DNA from: Ignavibacteriota bacterium
GTDB taxonomy: Bacteria > Bacteroidota > Ignavibacteria > SZUA-365
Assembly: GCA_016218045.1 (NCBI GenBank)
Contig: JACRFB010000043.1
Location: forward strand, 1-33,638
Direction of reading: 5' to 3'
DNA: 33,638 nt
Part shown: piece by piece, positions 1-9,112 of the stretch
How the letters are laid out: each line of letters starts with the position of its first letter
How positions within the stretch are numbered: position 1 is the stretch's first letter
Position numbers and translations under genes: made by a program
Notes under the pieces: model-generated
The model's database searches: none
Seen by the model: only the letters and a program-made list of their open reading frames with translations
What the model was told of the DNA's origin: nothing

Positions 1-1
1 G

Positions 2-499
2 CGGATGGGGTATCTGTTGAGCGATACCAGTATCTGGGAGATACGCTGTACATCGCCAAATATGTATTCCGAAGGCAGGCTGGATCGAGAAACACTCACT
101 CATCTGTCTGTTCAGAAGTACCCGCATCCCGTCCGTTGGTTGAGCAAAGCCGGGGAGCATCTTTTCGCGTTGACAGCGGACGGAAAGTTGATTGTATATG
201 ATTCGCGATTGGTGGGAGTGGAGCAGCCACAAGACACCGAGAAGTCGTTCCAGGATCTCGTCGTCTATCCCAATCCCGCCCGTGAGCAGGTGTCCATCGT
301 GTATTCCGCGGCGGCTCCCGCCGAGCTTGTGATCTCGGACCTCCACGGCCGCATCCTGCACCGGCAGTCAACAAATCCCGCGCAATCCGGTTCGAACACC
401 ACATCTACCATCTCCCTCCGCACCTATCCCCCCGGCGTATATCACGTACAGCTCACCACCGCCACAACCCGTCGCAACACGCTGTTCCTCGTATACTAG
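2..499 (+). CDS. T9SS-sorted secreted protein, 3' end only
   Basis: This is the C-terminal part of a secreted protein; the frame is open to the left edge, so the true start lies outside the window. The first 75 or so residues contain short strand-like stretches (for example 'LFALTADGKLIVYDSR') that resemble one blade of a beta-propeller. That is followed by a linker and a type A T9SS sorting domain beginning near 'VVYPNPAREQVSIVY' and ending in 'GVYHVQL...LFLVY'. In this family the last ~80 residues direct export through the outer membrane by the Type IX system and are then removed. The catalytic or binding function cannot be told from what remains. It is followed directly by a repeat field, as are the other two sorted proteins in the window. 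Sorting-domain call is confident; the propeller is only a suggestion. Confidence 0.75.
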   Translation, partial: RMGYLLSDTSIWEIRCTSPNMYSEGRLDRETLTHLSVQKYPHPVRWLSKAGEHLFALTADGKLIVYDSRLVGVEQPQDTEKSFQDLVVYPNPAREQVSIVYSAAAPAELVISDLHGRILHRQSTNPAQSGSNTTSTISLRTYPPGVYHVQLTTATTRRNTLFLVY

Positions 500-520
500 G
501 TGTCCGACACAGGAACAGAA

Positions 521-1040
521 CGTAACACGTAACACGTATCCACGTTCCACGTTCCTACGATCAACGTGGCTACTTTCCACGTTGCTACTTTCAACGGAGC
601 CCGAGCGCAGCGGAGGGCGACAGGATGAGCCCGGAGCGCAGCGGAGGGCGGTACAATGGTCGTTACACGTTCCACATAATACGTGACACGTTCAACGTTC
701 TACGATCCACGTGGTCACTTTCCACGTTGCTGCTTTCAACGGAGCCCGGAGCGCAGCGAAGGGCGACACCAGGAGCCAGAGCGAAGCGAAGGGCGACGGA
801 ACGTCACACGTAACACGTATCCACGTTCCACGTTCCTAGGATCAACGTGGCTACTTTCAACGTTGCTACTTTCAACAAAGCCCGAGCGCAGCGAAGGGCG
901 ACAAAACGGAGCCCGGAGCGAGGCGGAGGGCGACAGGACGTAACACGTAACACGTATCCACGTTCCACGTTTCACCGATCCACGTGGCAACTTTCCACAT
1001 TGCTACTTTCAACGGAGTCCGAGCGAAGCGAAGGGCGACA
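521..1040. repeat. Direct repeat array, left arm of a composite repeat field
   Basis: Four degenerate units of about 100-140 bp (starting near 521, 661, 799 and 938) alternate two modules. Module A is a run of CACGT words ('acacgtatccacgttccac', then 'acgtggctactttccacgtt'). Module B is a CG-rich word ('gagcgcagcggagggcg' and variants), sometimes doubled. The short frames that cross it have no protein-like composition. The same words reappear in reverse orientation at 1259-1580, and module A words recur at 7640-7745 and 9113-9200. Confidence 0.85.
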
Positions 1041-1258
1041 GATGAATTATAGAATCGTTAAGACGATAATCTTTCGAATCAAGAACGATGAAGTCATTTC
1101 GAATGATGGAGAAGGTTTGACATATATTAGTCTTCTCCTAGAAAATCGCTATATATATTCTCTTGAAGCAGCACGGCTGTAAATATTACTCGTTCCATTT
1201 CTAGAGAGAATCCAAGTGGTACACGATTCTGTGCCTGCATTTGACTCGCAGCCTCTTG
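1041..1258. other. AT-rich core between oppositely oriented repeat arms
   Basis: About 215 bp of distinctly AT-richer sequence than anything around it, bounded on the left by forward repeat units and on the right by the same modules in reverse. It contains one short frame (1042-1182, 46 codons, starting MNYRIVKTIIF) without a convincing ribosome site, because the bases before it belong to the repeat. Nothing else was recognised. Possible readings are a remnant of an insertion, a small mobile cassette, or a spacer. Confidence 0.5.
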
Positions 1259-1580
1259 TGCCGCCCTCCGCTTCGCTCCGGGCTTATTAAAGACGCTTGG
1301 CACGCGTCGTCCCCCCGGGCTTACGCCCGGGGCTGGCATGTACCGCCCTCCGCTGCGCTCCGGGCTCCGTCATGTCGCCCTTCGCTTCGCTCGAGCTCCG
1401 TTGAAAGTAGCCACGTGGAAAGTAGGAACGTGGAACGTGGTTACGTGTTACGTGTCACGTCATGTCGCCCTCCGCTGCGGTCCGGGCTCTGTTGAAAGTA
1501 GTCACGTGGAAAGTAGCCACGTTGATCGTAGAAACGTGGAACGTGTTACTTGCTACGTGTCACGTGTTACATGTCACGTG
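1259..1580. repeat. Inverted-orientation repeat array, right arm
   Basis: The modules of 521-1040 occur here as reverse complements: 'cgccctccgctgcgctccgg' near 1343 and 1260, then 'gttgaaagtagccacgtgg' and 'gtggaacgtggttacgtgtt'. Two fairly full units cover about 1370-1464 and 1465-1580, and a shortened one lies near 1259-1290. With the left arm this makes an imperfect inverted arrangement of about 1 kb. Confidence 0.8.
1313..1332. other. GC-rich perfect hairpin in the right repeat arm
   Basis: An 8-bp perfect stem (CCCCGGGC / GCCCGGGG, 1313-1320 and 1325-1332) with a four-base loop 'ttac'. It sits inside the repeat field next to 'ggctggcatgtaccgccc'. There is no T-run, so a terminator role is not supported; it looks like a separate dispersed palindromic element. 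Confidence 0.5.
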
Positions 1581-2265
1581 TGTATTGTCATCGCGCTGTG
1601 TCCACAATGTACACGCGCGCGGAAATGATGTCTGGTCGCACGGTCCACAATGTTCCCTCGCGCGGGAATAATATCAGCTTCCGCGATGTGGATGTAACCT
1701 CGCACCGGTGTACATGTACGCGCGCTGGGGTGTGGATGTCAGGACGCTGCGACTGGGATGTTGTCTCACCGGTTCCAGAGATCGTCTCGCAGACGATAGG
1801 ATGCGTTGTGACGTGAACATAATGTCTGCTGACGGGACGATAATGTACGCTGTTCAGCTCCTGACGTGTTCTCGCACGCGGAAGGGTATAGATGCGCACA
1901 CTCCAGGATGCGGCCGTGCTGCATACGGGAAGTACTCTGTCAGATTCGTGATGACTCGTCTCAAACTACAGATGCTCCGTGTCGTGGTCATGGTGTGCGG
2001 TGTCGAACATAAAATATCTCACAAACCTGGCTGCACCGGTCAGGTTCGGCCACGCGAAATTGTCCTTAATATTGTGTGTTACCGCTGTTTCTGATCGGCA
2101 CATGCGACGCTCCTCGCCTCGCGCTCACCGCTCCTCACCGGCCGCCCAACGGCGCGCCCGACGGTGATCGGCTTCGACAAAGGCGAAGTTTTTCCTCCCG
2201 GTGTACAAAATATATCGTTAGGTTGGTGCCTGTATCACCGACTGCTTCGGATCCGTCACGTGGAC
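1581..2265. other. Non-coding stretch before the VWA gene
   Basis: No convincing gene. Two imperfect copies of a 26-bp direct repeat ('gtccacaatgt...cgcgcgg', at 1600-1625 and 1643-1668) and scattered related words ('gatgtggatgtaacc', 'ataatgtacgctg') give it a degenerate repetitive look. The longest frame (1708-2094) is rich in Cys, Met and Arg without a domain-like pattern and no ribosome site was found. No consensus promoter for the downstream gene was identified. Confidence 0.5.
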
Positions 2266-2271
2266 AAGGAG
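2266..2271 (+). promoter_or_regulatory. Ribosome binding site fixing the VWA gene start
   Basis: AAGGAG followed six bases later by ATG at 2278. It supports that codon over the upstream in-frame codon at 2164, and the protein then begins directly with a signal peptide. Confidence 0.75.
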
Positions 2272-2277
2272 CTTCCC

Positions 2278-5200
2278 ATGAATCGTGTGTATGCGCTGTA
2301 TCACACCGTGCTCCCGCTCCTCCTGGGACTCTGTCTCCTCCTCCCCACAGGAACGTCCGCGCAGCCGACGCTGAACTTCAAAAAGATCGTCAGCAACTGG
2401 CCGACGATCGCGCTGCACTTTTCGGTGCGCTGCAACGGGAAACGAATCACCACGGCCGACAAGAGTCTCTTCACGGTGTATGAAAACGGGGAGAAGATCG
2501 GCGACTTCGAACTCTGGTGCCCCGATTCTCTGCTCTCCTGCCCCGTCTCCGTGGCACTGGTCTTCGACGGCAGCGGCAGCATGGGAAACGGCGGTGTGGC
2601 AATCGTGAAAGAAGCCGGGAAGGTGTTCGTCGATCTTATGGACGGCGTGAAGGACGAGGCCGCGGTCATCTGGTTCGCCAACGGCGTGACGCTTCATCAA
2701 GGCATGACGACAAGCAAATCCGCCCTGCGCGCGGCCATCGATGCAGGACAAAGCAGTGGCGGCACAGCGTTGTGGGACGGGGTGTATATGGGTATCACCG
2801 AGGTGATGAACAAGGCCTCGAATCCCTGTCGCGCGGTGATAGTCCTGACCGATGGGCAGGACAACAGATCGTCACACACGTTGGATCAGACCATCGCGTA
2901 CGCAAAGGCGGCCAAGATCCCCGTCTACACCATCGGTTTCGGTGCGAATGCCACGTCAGGATTAAAACGGCTCGCCACCGAGACGGGCGGAACCTACATC
3001 GATGTCAGCAGACCGGAAGAACTGATCGACGTCTATGAGTCGCTTATCTTCGCGATCAGCGGCGCACAGGATTGTATCATCACCTACAAGGCGCGCTGCA
3101 CGGGCAAGGGCGAACCGCTGCGCTCGGTGGATCTCACCGCGCTGCTCTGCTCGGGAAGCGACACAAAAACGCGCACGTACATCGCGCCCTACGATTCAAG
3201 CATGGCACGCGCCATCACCATGCGGCTCGGATCCGAAAAAGGCATCGACGGAGAGGACATCACGATTCCGCTGCAACTCCTCAGTCCGCTCACCGACGAT
3301 CTGTTATTCCCATCCACCATCACCTTCCAGTACGATCCCGCGTGTATGGAATTTCGCGCGTTCCGCTTCCCTGTTACATCGCCGCTTGCCGGGATCAAAT
3401 ACACCGTCGACCGGAGTGCCGGACTCGTCACCGTGCGCACCACGGAGCAGCGCAGCATCACCACCACCGACCTCCCGGCCCTGCTCGCCGAACTTGTCTT
3501 CCGGCCCTATGAACCCTATGGCAAAGACACGACGTGCTGCGAGGTGAACATCGGCAGTTGGCTGTTCACCGGCGGCTGTCTCAAGGTGTTCGCCACACGC
3601 GGGAAGATCTGCGTACCTCCGGTGTCGAAATTGCCCGAGCTGACTCTGCTCTGCACCGTGCCCGATTCGCTGCACTACGAGTCCTCGGCGGGAACGTATG
3701 CACCGAATCCCTTCGATGTGCGCCTGACGTGTATCAACCGCGGCCGCGTGCCCGCGTACAACACCATCGCCACGCTGTACCTGCCCGCCGACGTATCGCT
3801 CGCCGATCCGGCCGATTCGCTCCGCAGGCATTTCCCCTCGCCGCTCGCACCGTGGAAGACGGGGAATCCGATTCCCAGCGTGTCCTGGCCCGTGAAATAC
3901 GGTGCGGTTCCTAAACGCGACCGCTTCCTCGATTTCCGTTTTGTTGTCACCTCGGTGGCGGAGAACGGCGTGCCCATCGATACAAACGAAACGTGGTGCC
4001 GTGTGCGTGTACCCGGGCAGGCGCCGGATCTGCTCTGCGAGATCACGCTGCCCGATTCGCTTTCAGTCGACGCATCCGGAGCGGATCTCACACCGAATCC
4101 GTTTCCGATCACCTACCGTGTATGGAACAGCAGCAGGCAGATGATCAGCATCCAAAACATCGCGCTGCGCTACCCCACGGCCGACGGACTCAGACTCGAT
4201 CCCAACACGCCGCGTGTGCGTGTGGTGAATCGTGTGCTGGCACCGGGCGATTCGATTGTGGTGGACTGGCTCATGTTTGTGGACGCGCAGAGAACGCCGC
4301 GCAACCTCGCGATCTCGGCCGTGGCGATCGACAGCGACAACTTCCCCGTCGAATGTGAACGGATGGTGCGGATTCCCGCCGTCACCACACTGCTCCGGTG
4401 TAACACCATCGCGACGCCGTCGGATGTGCACGTGCTGCCTGACGGTGTGCGCGACACTGCGGCCGTGTGGACAATCAGCACCGAGCTGCATAATGCGGGT
4501 CCGCTTCCCGTGCTCGATCTTTCGGTGGCGATCCGCCTCGCCGATTCGACGCTGGCGGCGTTGCAAGAATTCGATCCGTCCTTCCCCGACAACAGCAATC
4601 CGCGCATGGTGCCTCTGATATTCCCGAACGGCAGCGCCATCGTGGAGTGGAGGTTCCGCGCCACCGCGGCCGCGGCCGATGGTCTGCGGCACGATATAGC
4701 GTATGGAATTTCCTACTCCAACAAGGATGTTGTCGTCTCCGACGCACGCTGCGGTGTGCAGGTGGCGCTTGCCCCCAGGCCTCCCGACGTTGTGCTGGGC
4801 TGCGCGCTGACGGGACCCGACACCATCTACTTCGACACCGATCACTACACGCCGAATCCCTTCGCCATCGGCCTCACGATACACAACAGCGGCTCCACGA
4901 CCGCACGCAGTGTGCGCGCGATGGTACTGCAGGACACACGGTTCAACATCCTCTCCCCCGCGCTTCGTGAATACGGAGACGTGCGCGGTGGAAGCACAGT
5001 GGCCGTCGACTCGTTGAACAATCCCCCGTTCTTCCTGCACATGAACACACGCGAGCGTGACGGCTACGACACTGTGCGTGTGCTGCTTGTGGCGGAGGGA
5101 CAGGCGCCGGTCATCTGTGAACTCCCCATCTTTGTCCTGCACGAGCGGCGGCCGAGTTTTCGGATGTCTTGCACGGCAAATCCGGAACGGCTCGTCTTCA

Positions 5201-7470
5201 ACGAGAGCATCGACGACTATGTGCCGAATCCGTTCACGGTGACAAGCACCGTCTATCAGGATGGTGAAACCGATGCGGAGCAGTGTGTGCTGCTGTTTGT
5301 GGGTCCGCCGCGCTTTACTCCGGCGGACGACTCACCCATCGTCACAGTCGGCATCAACGGTCGTCTTGCGTCGGGTGATTCCGTGAAACATGTGTGGCAC
5401 ATCACCGCCTTACCGCGCAGTGTGGGCGGCTGGGATACGCTCGTGTATCAGGTACAGGGGCGCGGCGGACTCGGCCACCGCCTCATCATCGGCGAGTGCC
5501 GGGTGCCGGTGTACGTGCCCGCGGCGCGCACAGCGCTGTACGGCATCGACTGTGCGTCGCCCGACACGCTGGGTCTCGATCCCGACGGCGGCAGGTACGT
5601 GCCCGATCCGTTCGAGATCACGGCGCGAATCCGGAACACCGGCTCGGCCACGGGGCGTGATCTGCGTGTCACCGCCCTGTTGCCTCCCGGTCTTCTGTTC
5701 GCACAGGGAGAAACGGCCGAGCATGCAGCGGGCGACCTCGATGTCGATTCCGTGTTTGTCACACGCTGGCTCGTGCGGCCCGCGGCACACACCGAGCCGG
5801 GCGGACGCACGCTGCGCGTCTGTTTCCGTGTGACGGATGCGCGCCGCAACAGCGCCGAGTGCTGCGACGATACACATGTGCCGCCGTTGCGCGCTGCGAC
5901 AGTGGCCCTCGACTGCGCGGCCGAGTCGTCCGAACTGCGCGTGAATACCACACGCGCTGTATACGAGCCGAATCCGTTCCGTGTCACGGCGGTGTTGCAC
6001 AACAACGGCGAGCGCCCCGTCTCGCGTGTCAGCATCCGCTGCATCCCGTCCACACACGACGTGTACCTCGCGGATTCGAGCGAGCGTTTCCTTGCGGCGC
6101 GCCTCGAGGCGCACCGCAGCAGCGACATGATATCGTGGCAGGTTGTTGCGCAGCCGCGCACGTCGCGTGGTGATGTGGTCTTCCGGTTCATCACAACGTC
6201 CGACGACGCTCCGGCCGCCGAGTGCAGCACCGTGGTCGGCATTCCCGCGCTCGGCGCACCCGATCTGCACTGCGCGGTCTCCACATCGATGACTCGCACC
6301 GGAGACACGTTGTACTTCGATCGTTCGATCGAGGATTTTCGCGACGATGTCGGTACGCGGGGTTACGCGGACAGGTACAATGTGTGTGTCATTCATGCCG
6401 ACGTGTCCAACAGCGGTGCTGTATCCGCACAGCGTATGATCGCAACGCTGCTTCCGCCTCCGGGCATGTCGTTGGACGATGGCGAGAACGCGGTGCGCAC
6501 CCTCGCCGACATTGCCCCAAACGGAAGCGCGCGTGTGTCGTGGAAACTGCGCCCCTTGCGGCAACCGATGAACGTGACGGGAAACGTGGAGGTGATCGTG
6601 AACGCCGAGAACGCTGTGCAGAGCCGTTGCGCGCGGCGTGTCACCATTCACGGTGCGCCCAAGGCCGTGCGCGTGCGTATCTCGCGCGATATCACCGGAC
6701 GCACGGGTGAAAAAGTATCCGTGCCGATATTCGTCGACACCACGTACGGACGCGAGATCACGAGTTACAAGCTGAACGTCTCCTTCGATCCTGATGCGAT
6801 CCGATTCATCGATGCTGTGAGTGTGAACAGCGCGACGGGGCGCGGCTGGAACGGTCCGCGCAGCACGCTGTGGCGTGACGCGGGTGGTACGGATCCGTCG
6901 CGCGAGACCATCGTGCGCATCGAGGACAACACCTTCGAGGCGCCGCTGAATCTGCGGCGCGAAGCGCTGCTTGTGCGCCTGGTATTCGAAGTTGTGTACA
7001 CGGGCGGACCCACGGCCATCGGCGCCTTTGTCGACTCGCTGCGTTTTGTCGACATCTTCACCGCGGGGGGAAGCGGGGGCGGACGTGTGCTCGCCTCGTC
7101 GATGAATTCGCACGACGATGCGGCTCCTGCGCCGGACCTGCGCCTGATCACCGAGGACGGCTTCTACATCGTCTCCGGCGACTGCCTCCCCGCGCTGCAG
7201 CTCAAGACCGAGCCGACACTCTCACAGAATTCTCCCAATCCCTACAATCCCGCAACCACCATTCGTTACACACTGCCCGCCACCACACACGTACGCCTCG
7301 CGGTGTACGACACCTTCGGGCGCGAACTATCCGTGCTCGTCGATGCCGAACAAGTGGCGGGCGAACACTCTGCCGTCTTCCACGCCGGCTCCCTCCCCAG
7401 CGGCGTGTACCTCTACCGTCTCACCACGCCTTCCTCGTCCTTATCCCGTTCCATGCTACTCGCGCGATGA
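2278..7470 (+). CDS. Giant VWA-domain surface protein with 'PNPF' repeats and T9SS sorting domain
   Basis: A 1730-residue exported protein, probably an adhesin or surface scaffold. A signal peptide (MNRVYALYHTVLPLLLG... ending near TSAQ) supports the ATG at 2278. A von Willebrand A domain (about 92-260) has the metal-site motif DGSGSMG. Next comes a cohesin-like beta domain (about 310-430), then roughly eight repeats (about 455-1460). Each begins with a 'L-x-C ... PDSL' strand, has 'Y-x-PNPF' and 'N-x-G' turns, and closes with a second Cys before the next unit ('CRVRVP', 'CERMVRIP'), suggesting one disulfide per repeat. A second cohesin-like domain (about 1463-1605) and a type A T9SS sorting domain (about 1645-1730, 'SQNSPNPYNPATTIRY') follow. 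The sorting domain is nearly identical in DNA to that of the next gene. The ligand is unknown. Confidence 0.85.
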   Translation: MNRVYALYHTVLPLLLGLCLLLPTGTSAQPTLNFKKIVSNWPTIALHFSVRCNGKRITTADKSLFTVYENGEKIGDFELWCPDSLLSCPVSVALVFDGSGSMGNGGVAIVKEAGKVFVDLMDGVKDEAAVIWFANGVTLHQGMTTSKSALRAAIDAGQSSGGTALWDGVYMGITEVMNKASNPCRAVIVLTDGQDNRSSHTLDQTIAYAKAAKIPVYTIGFGANATSGLKRLATETGGTYIDVSRPEELIDVYESLIFAISGAQDCIITYKARCTGKGEPLRSVDLTALLCSGSDTKTRTYIAPYDSSMARAITMRLGSEKGIDGEDITIPLQLLSPLTDDLLFPSTITFQYDPACMEFRAFRFPVTSPLAGIKYTVDRSAGLVTVRTTEQRSITTTDLPALLAELVFRPYEPYGKDTTCCEVNIGSWLFTGGCLKVFATRGKICVPPVSKLPELTLLCTVPDSLHYESSAGTYAPNPFDVRLTCINRGRVPAYNTIATLYLPADVSLADPADSLRRHFPSPLAPWKTGNPIPSVSWPVKYGAVPKRDRFLDFRFVVTSVAENGVPIDTNETWCRVRVPGQAPDLLCEITLPDSLSVDASGADLTPNPFPITYRVWNSSRQMISIQNIALRYPTADGLRLDPNTPRVRVVNRVLAPGDSIVVDWLMFVDAQRTPRNLAISAVAIDSDNFPVECERMVRIPAVTTLLRCNTIATPSDVHVLPDGVRDTAAVWTISTELHNAGPLPVLDLSVAIRLADSTLAALQEFDPSFPDNSNPRMVPLIFPNGSAIVEWRFRATAAAADGLRHDIAYGISYSNKDVVVSDARCGVQVALAPRPPDVVLGCALTGPDTIYFDTDHYTPNPFAIGLTIHNSGSTTARSVRAMVLQDTRFNILSPALREYGDVRGGSTVAVDSLNNPPFFLHMNTRERDGYDTVRVLLVAEGQAPVICELPIFVLHERRPSFRMSCTANPERLVFNESIDDYVPNPFTVTSTVYQDGETDAEQCVLLFVGPPRFTPADDSPIVTVGINGRLASGDSVKHVWHITALPRSVGGWDTLVYQVQGRGGLGHRLIIGECRVPVYVPAARTALYGIDCASPDTLGLDPDGGRYVPDPFEITARIRNTGSATGRDLRVTALLPPGLLFAQGETAEHAAGDLDVDSVFVTRWLVRPAAHTEPGGRTLRVCFRVTDARRNSAECCDDTHVPPLRAATVALDCAAESSELRVNTTRAVYEPNPFRVTAVLHNNGERPVSRVSIRCIPSTHDVYLADSSERFLAARLEAHRSSDMISWQVVAQPRTSRGDVVFRFITTSDDAPAAECSTVVGIPALGAPDLHCAVSTSMTRTGDTLYFDRSIEDFRDDVGTRGYADRYNVCVIHADVSNSGAVSAQRMIATLLPPPGMSLDDGENAVRTLADIAPNGSARVSWKLRPLRQPMNVTGNVEVIVNAENAVQSRCARRVTIHGAPKAVRVRISRDITGRTGEKVSVPIFVDTTYGREITSYKLNVSFDPDAIRFIDAVSVNSATGRGWNGPRSTLWRDAGGTDPSRETIVRIEDNTFEAPLNLRREALLVRLVFEVVYTGGPTAIGAFVDSLRFVDIFTAGGSGGGRVLASSMNSHDDAAPAPDLRLITEDGFYIVSGDCLPALQLKTEPTLSQNSPNPYNPATTIRYTLPATTHVRLAVYDTFGRELSVLVDAEQVAGEHSAVFHAGSLPSGVYLYRLTTPSSSLSRSMLLAR

Positions 7471-7486
7471 ATGCGTGTTGAAGAAA
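7300..7486 (+). repeat. Sorting-domain cassette, copy 1
   Basis: The last ~170 coding bases of the VWA gene, its stop codon and the 16 bases after it match 8855-9041 with no gap and about nine mismatches by eye (roughly 95% identity). The identity runs through the stop codon into non-coding DNA, so it is not explained by protein-level selection alone. It extends into the tandem array that follows. Confidence 0.9.
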
Positions 7487-7621
7487 GACGGTTAGACGAT
7501 TAGACGATTGGACGATTAGACGATTAGACGATTGGACGATTAGACGATTGGACGATTGGACGATTGGACGATTAGACGATTAGACGATTGGACGATTGGA
7601 CGATTGGACGATTGGACGATT
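7487..7621. repeat. 8-bp tandem array, 17 units
   Basis: Seventeen head-to-tail copies of gacgattR, in which R is A or G in an irregular order; the first unit is a variant (gacggtta) and the last lacks its final base. Non-coding. The companion array at 9042-9112 has nine units and is flanked by the same sequence on both sides. Confidence 0.95.
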
Positions 7622-7885
7622 CGCGGACCACGTACTTTCCACACCGCATCGATCACGCACTCGTGAAAAGGAGATACGTGTCACGTGGATACTTTTCACC
7701 TTGCTACCTTCCACACCGCATCGATCCCGCACTCGTGAAAAGTAGAAAGCAGTCAGGTATTGCCCGCAACAATTGTCGTACGACGGTGAGAGCACAACTT
7801 TCCGACCATCACAACAACCGCCGGCGGAACAAATCGTGTTGTTGATGTACATGCCACTTTAATGGCCTTTCGAAGGGTGAGAAAG
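7622..7885. repeat. Post-array repeat and leader of the next gene
   Basis: The first 33 bases (7622-7654) equal 9113-9145 exactly. The segment 'ctttccacaccgcatcgatc' occurs twice here (about 7635 and 7710), each followed by 'cgcactcgtgaaaag', with CACGT words between. From about 7750 to the next gene the sequence is unique, with no clear consensus promoter. A ribosome site GAAGGGTG (7872-7879) lies six bases before the ATG at 7886. Confidence 0.75.
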
Positions 7886-9025
7886 ATGAATCCTCGAGCA
7901 TCGTGCATTGTGAGAGTCCGTGTACTCATGGCCCTGCCTGTGTTACTCGCGGCCTCAGTGATATTGCATGCGCAGCCAAAACTGCACATGATCGGGCACG
8001 GCGGCATGAAGCCGATCCAGATCGACAGTATTCACGGTGGTTATCTCCCCTTCGAGTTCAGGATTCTTATTGCGAATGAGGGCAACGCGCCGGCGTACAA
8101 CGCATCGGTATTCATGCGTATGCCGCGTGATTGTGTATTCGCCGACTCATCGCAGACCCAGCGCGTGTACCTCCCGTCGCCACTCCCTGTCCTGTCGCCC
8201 GGCGATACTGCCTGCATCGTGACGTGGCTGTTCCGCGGAACACAAATCTATCAGTCTGATCGCACCGTGTATTTCGACTACACGATCGGCGGCTGCGATT
8301 CAAGCGGGACTCCGCTCGACAGCATCCAACTGTTGTGCAGTCTGAGATTTCCAGGCTTGCTTCCGCAGGTCGCCATTAAAATTCACGCACCGGATTCCCT
8401 TTCTGTCACCGGCGATGGATTGAATGTCGAACCGAATCCATTCCCGATTCTGATGTCTGTCAGGAACACCGGCTTCGTGAAGTGCAGGGCCACGCAGTTC
8501 GGTATCGTCGTGCCGCCTCCGGCCGGTGTATGGGTGGATCCGAACACACCACAAAACCAGCGCAAGATAGTCGACATCCCGGTACAGGACTCGCTCGACG
8601 TCTCATGGCTCCTCCATGTGGAGAACAGAGAGACACGGCGTCGACTCGTAATAACCGTATTCGCATATACCGACGACACCAATGTGGATTCGGCCACGGA
8701 CACCGTGGAGATCCCGGCCATCCGCATCACGGGAACCCACGAGCAGACCACAACATTTCCTGCGTCTCCATACCTCTTGCCAAATACGCCGAATCCATTC
8801 CGTGACATGACGCGGATCCGGTATTCCCTGCCCGCCACAGTGCGGACACATCTTGCGGTGTACGACACCTTCGGGCGCGAACTGTCCGTGCTCGTGGATG
8901 CCGAACAAGCCGCGGGCGAACACTCTGTCGTCTTCCACGCCGGCTCCCTCCCCAGCGGCGTGTACCTCTACCGTCTCAGCACACCGTCCTCGTCCTTATC
9001 CCGTTCCATGCTGCTCGCGCGATGA
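7886..9025 (+). CDS. T9SS-sorted secreted protein with two 'PNPF' repeats
   Basis: A 379-residue exported protein, a short relative of the preceding giant. The ATG at 7886 is chosen over 7862 because it has the better ribosome site and puts a signal peptide (VRVLMALPVLLAASVILHAQ) near the N-terminus. Two repeats follow. The first ('YLPFEFRILIANEGNAPAYN') lacks the usual Cys at its start; the second has 'PDSLSVTGDGLNVEPNPF' and 'RNTGF'. There is no VWA domain. It ends in a type A T9SS sorting domain ('NTPNPFRDMTRIRYSLP' to 'SRSMLLAR'), whose DNA nearly matches that of the upstream gene. It is likely exposed on the cell surface or released. Both genes may act together, the shorter one as accessory subunit, but that is inference. 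Confidence 0.8.
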   Translation: MNPRASCIVRVRVLMALPVLLAASVILHAQPKLHMIGHGGMKPIQIDSIHGGYLPFEFRILIANEGNAPAYNASVFMRMPRDCVFADSSQTQRVYLPSPLPVLSPGDTACIVTWLFRGTQIYQSDRTVYFDYTIGGCDSSGTPLDSIQLLCSLRFPGLLPQVAIKIHAPDSLSVTGDGLNVEPNPFPILMSVRNTGFVKCRATQFGIVVPPPAGVWVDPNTPQNQRKIVDIPVQDSLDVSWLLHVENRETRRRLVITVFAYTDDTNVDSATDTVEIPAIRITGTHEQTTTFPASPYLLPNTPNPFRDMTRIRYSLPATVRTHLAVYDTFGRELSVLVDAEQAAGEHSVVFHAGSLPSGVYLYRLSTPSSSLSRSMLLAR

Positions 9026-9041
9026 ATGCGTGTTGAAGAAA
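8855..9041 (+). repeat. Sorting-domain cassette, copy 2
   Basis: Pairs with 7300-7486 at a constant offset of 1555 bases without indels. Upstream of 8855 the match drops sharply although the proteins stay similar, so there is a boundary inside the coding region. Confidence 0.9.
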
Positions 9042-9112
9042 GACCGTTAGACGATTAGACGATTAGACGATTGGACGATTAGACGATTGGACGATTAGAC
9101 GATTAGACGATT
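9042..9112. repeat. 8-bp tandem array, 9 units
   Basis: Nine copies of gacgattR (first unit gaccgtta, last unit truncated), placed 16 bases after the stop codon exactly as in the 17-unit array at 7487-7621. Confidence 0.95.

Noticed and set aside
1042-1182. 46-codon frame in the AT-rich core of the repeat field
   Set aside because: No ribosome site outside repeat sequence, no recognisable motif, and the length is within chance expectation for AT-rich DNA.
521-1580. CRISPR array
   Set aside because: Units are long, degenerate and made of two modules, with no constant short repeat and unique spacers, and no cas gene nearby.
1708-2094. 128-codon plus-strand frame before the VWA gene
   Set aside because: Composition rich in Cys, Met and Arg without hydrophobic pattern, no ribosome site, and it lies in degenerate repetitive DNA.
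5410-7113. 567-codon minus-strand frame across the repeat part of the VWA gene
   Set aside because: Shadow of the plus-strand gene; Arg/His-rich and without any motif.
7487-7621. CRISPR or coding tandem repeat
   Set aside because: The unit is 8 bp with no spacers and is not a multiple of three; it follows a stop codon.
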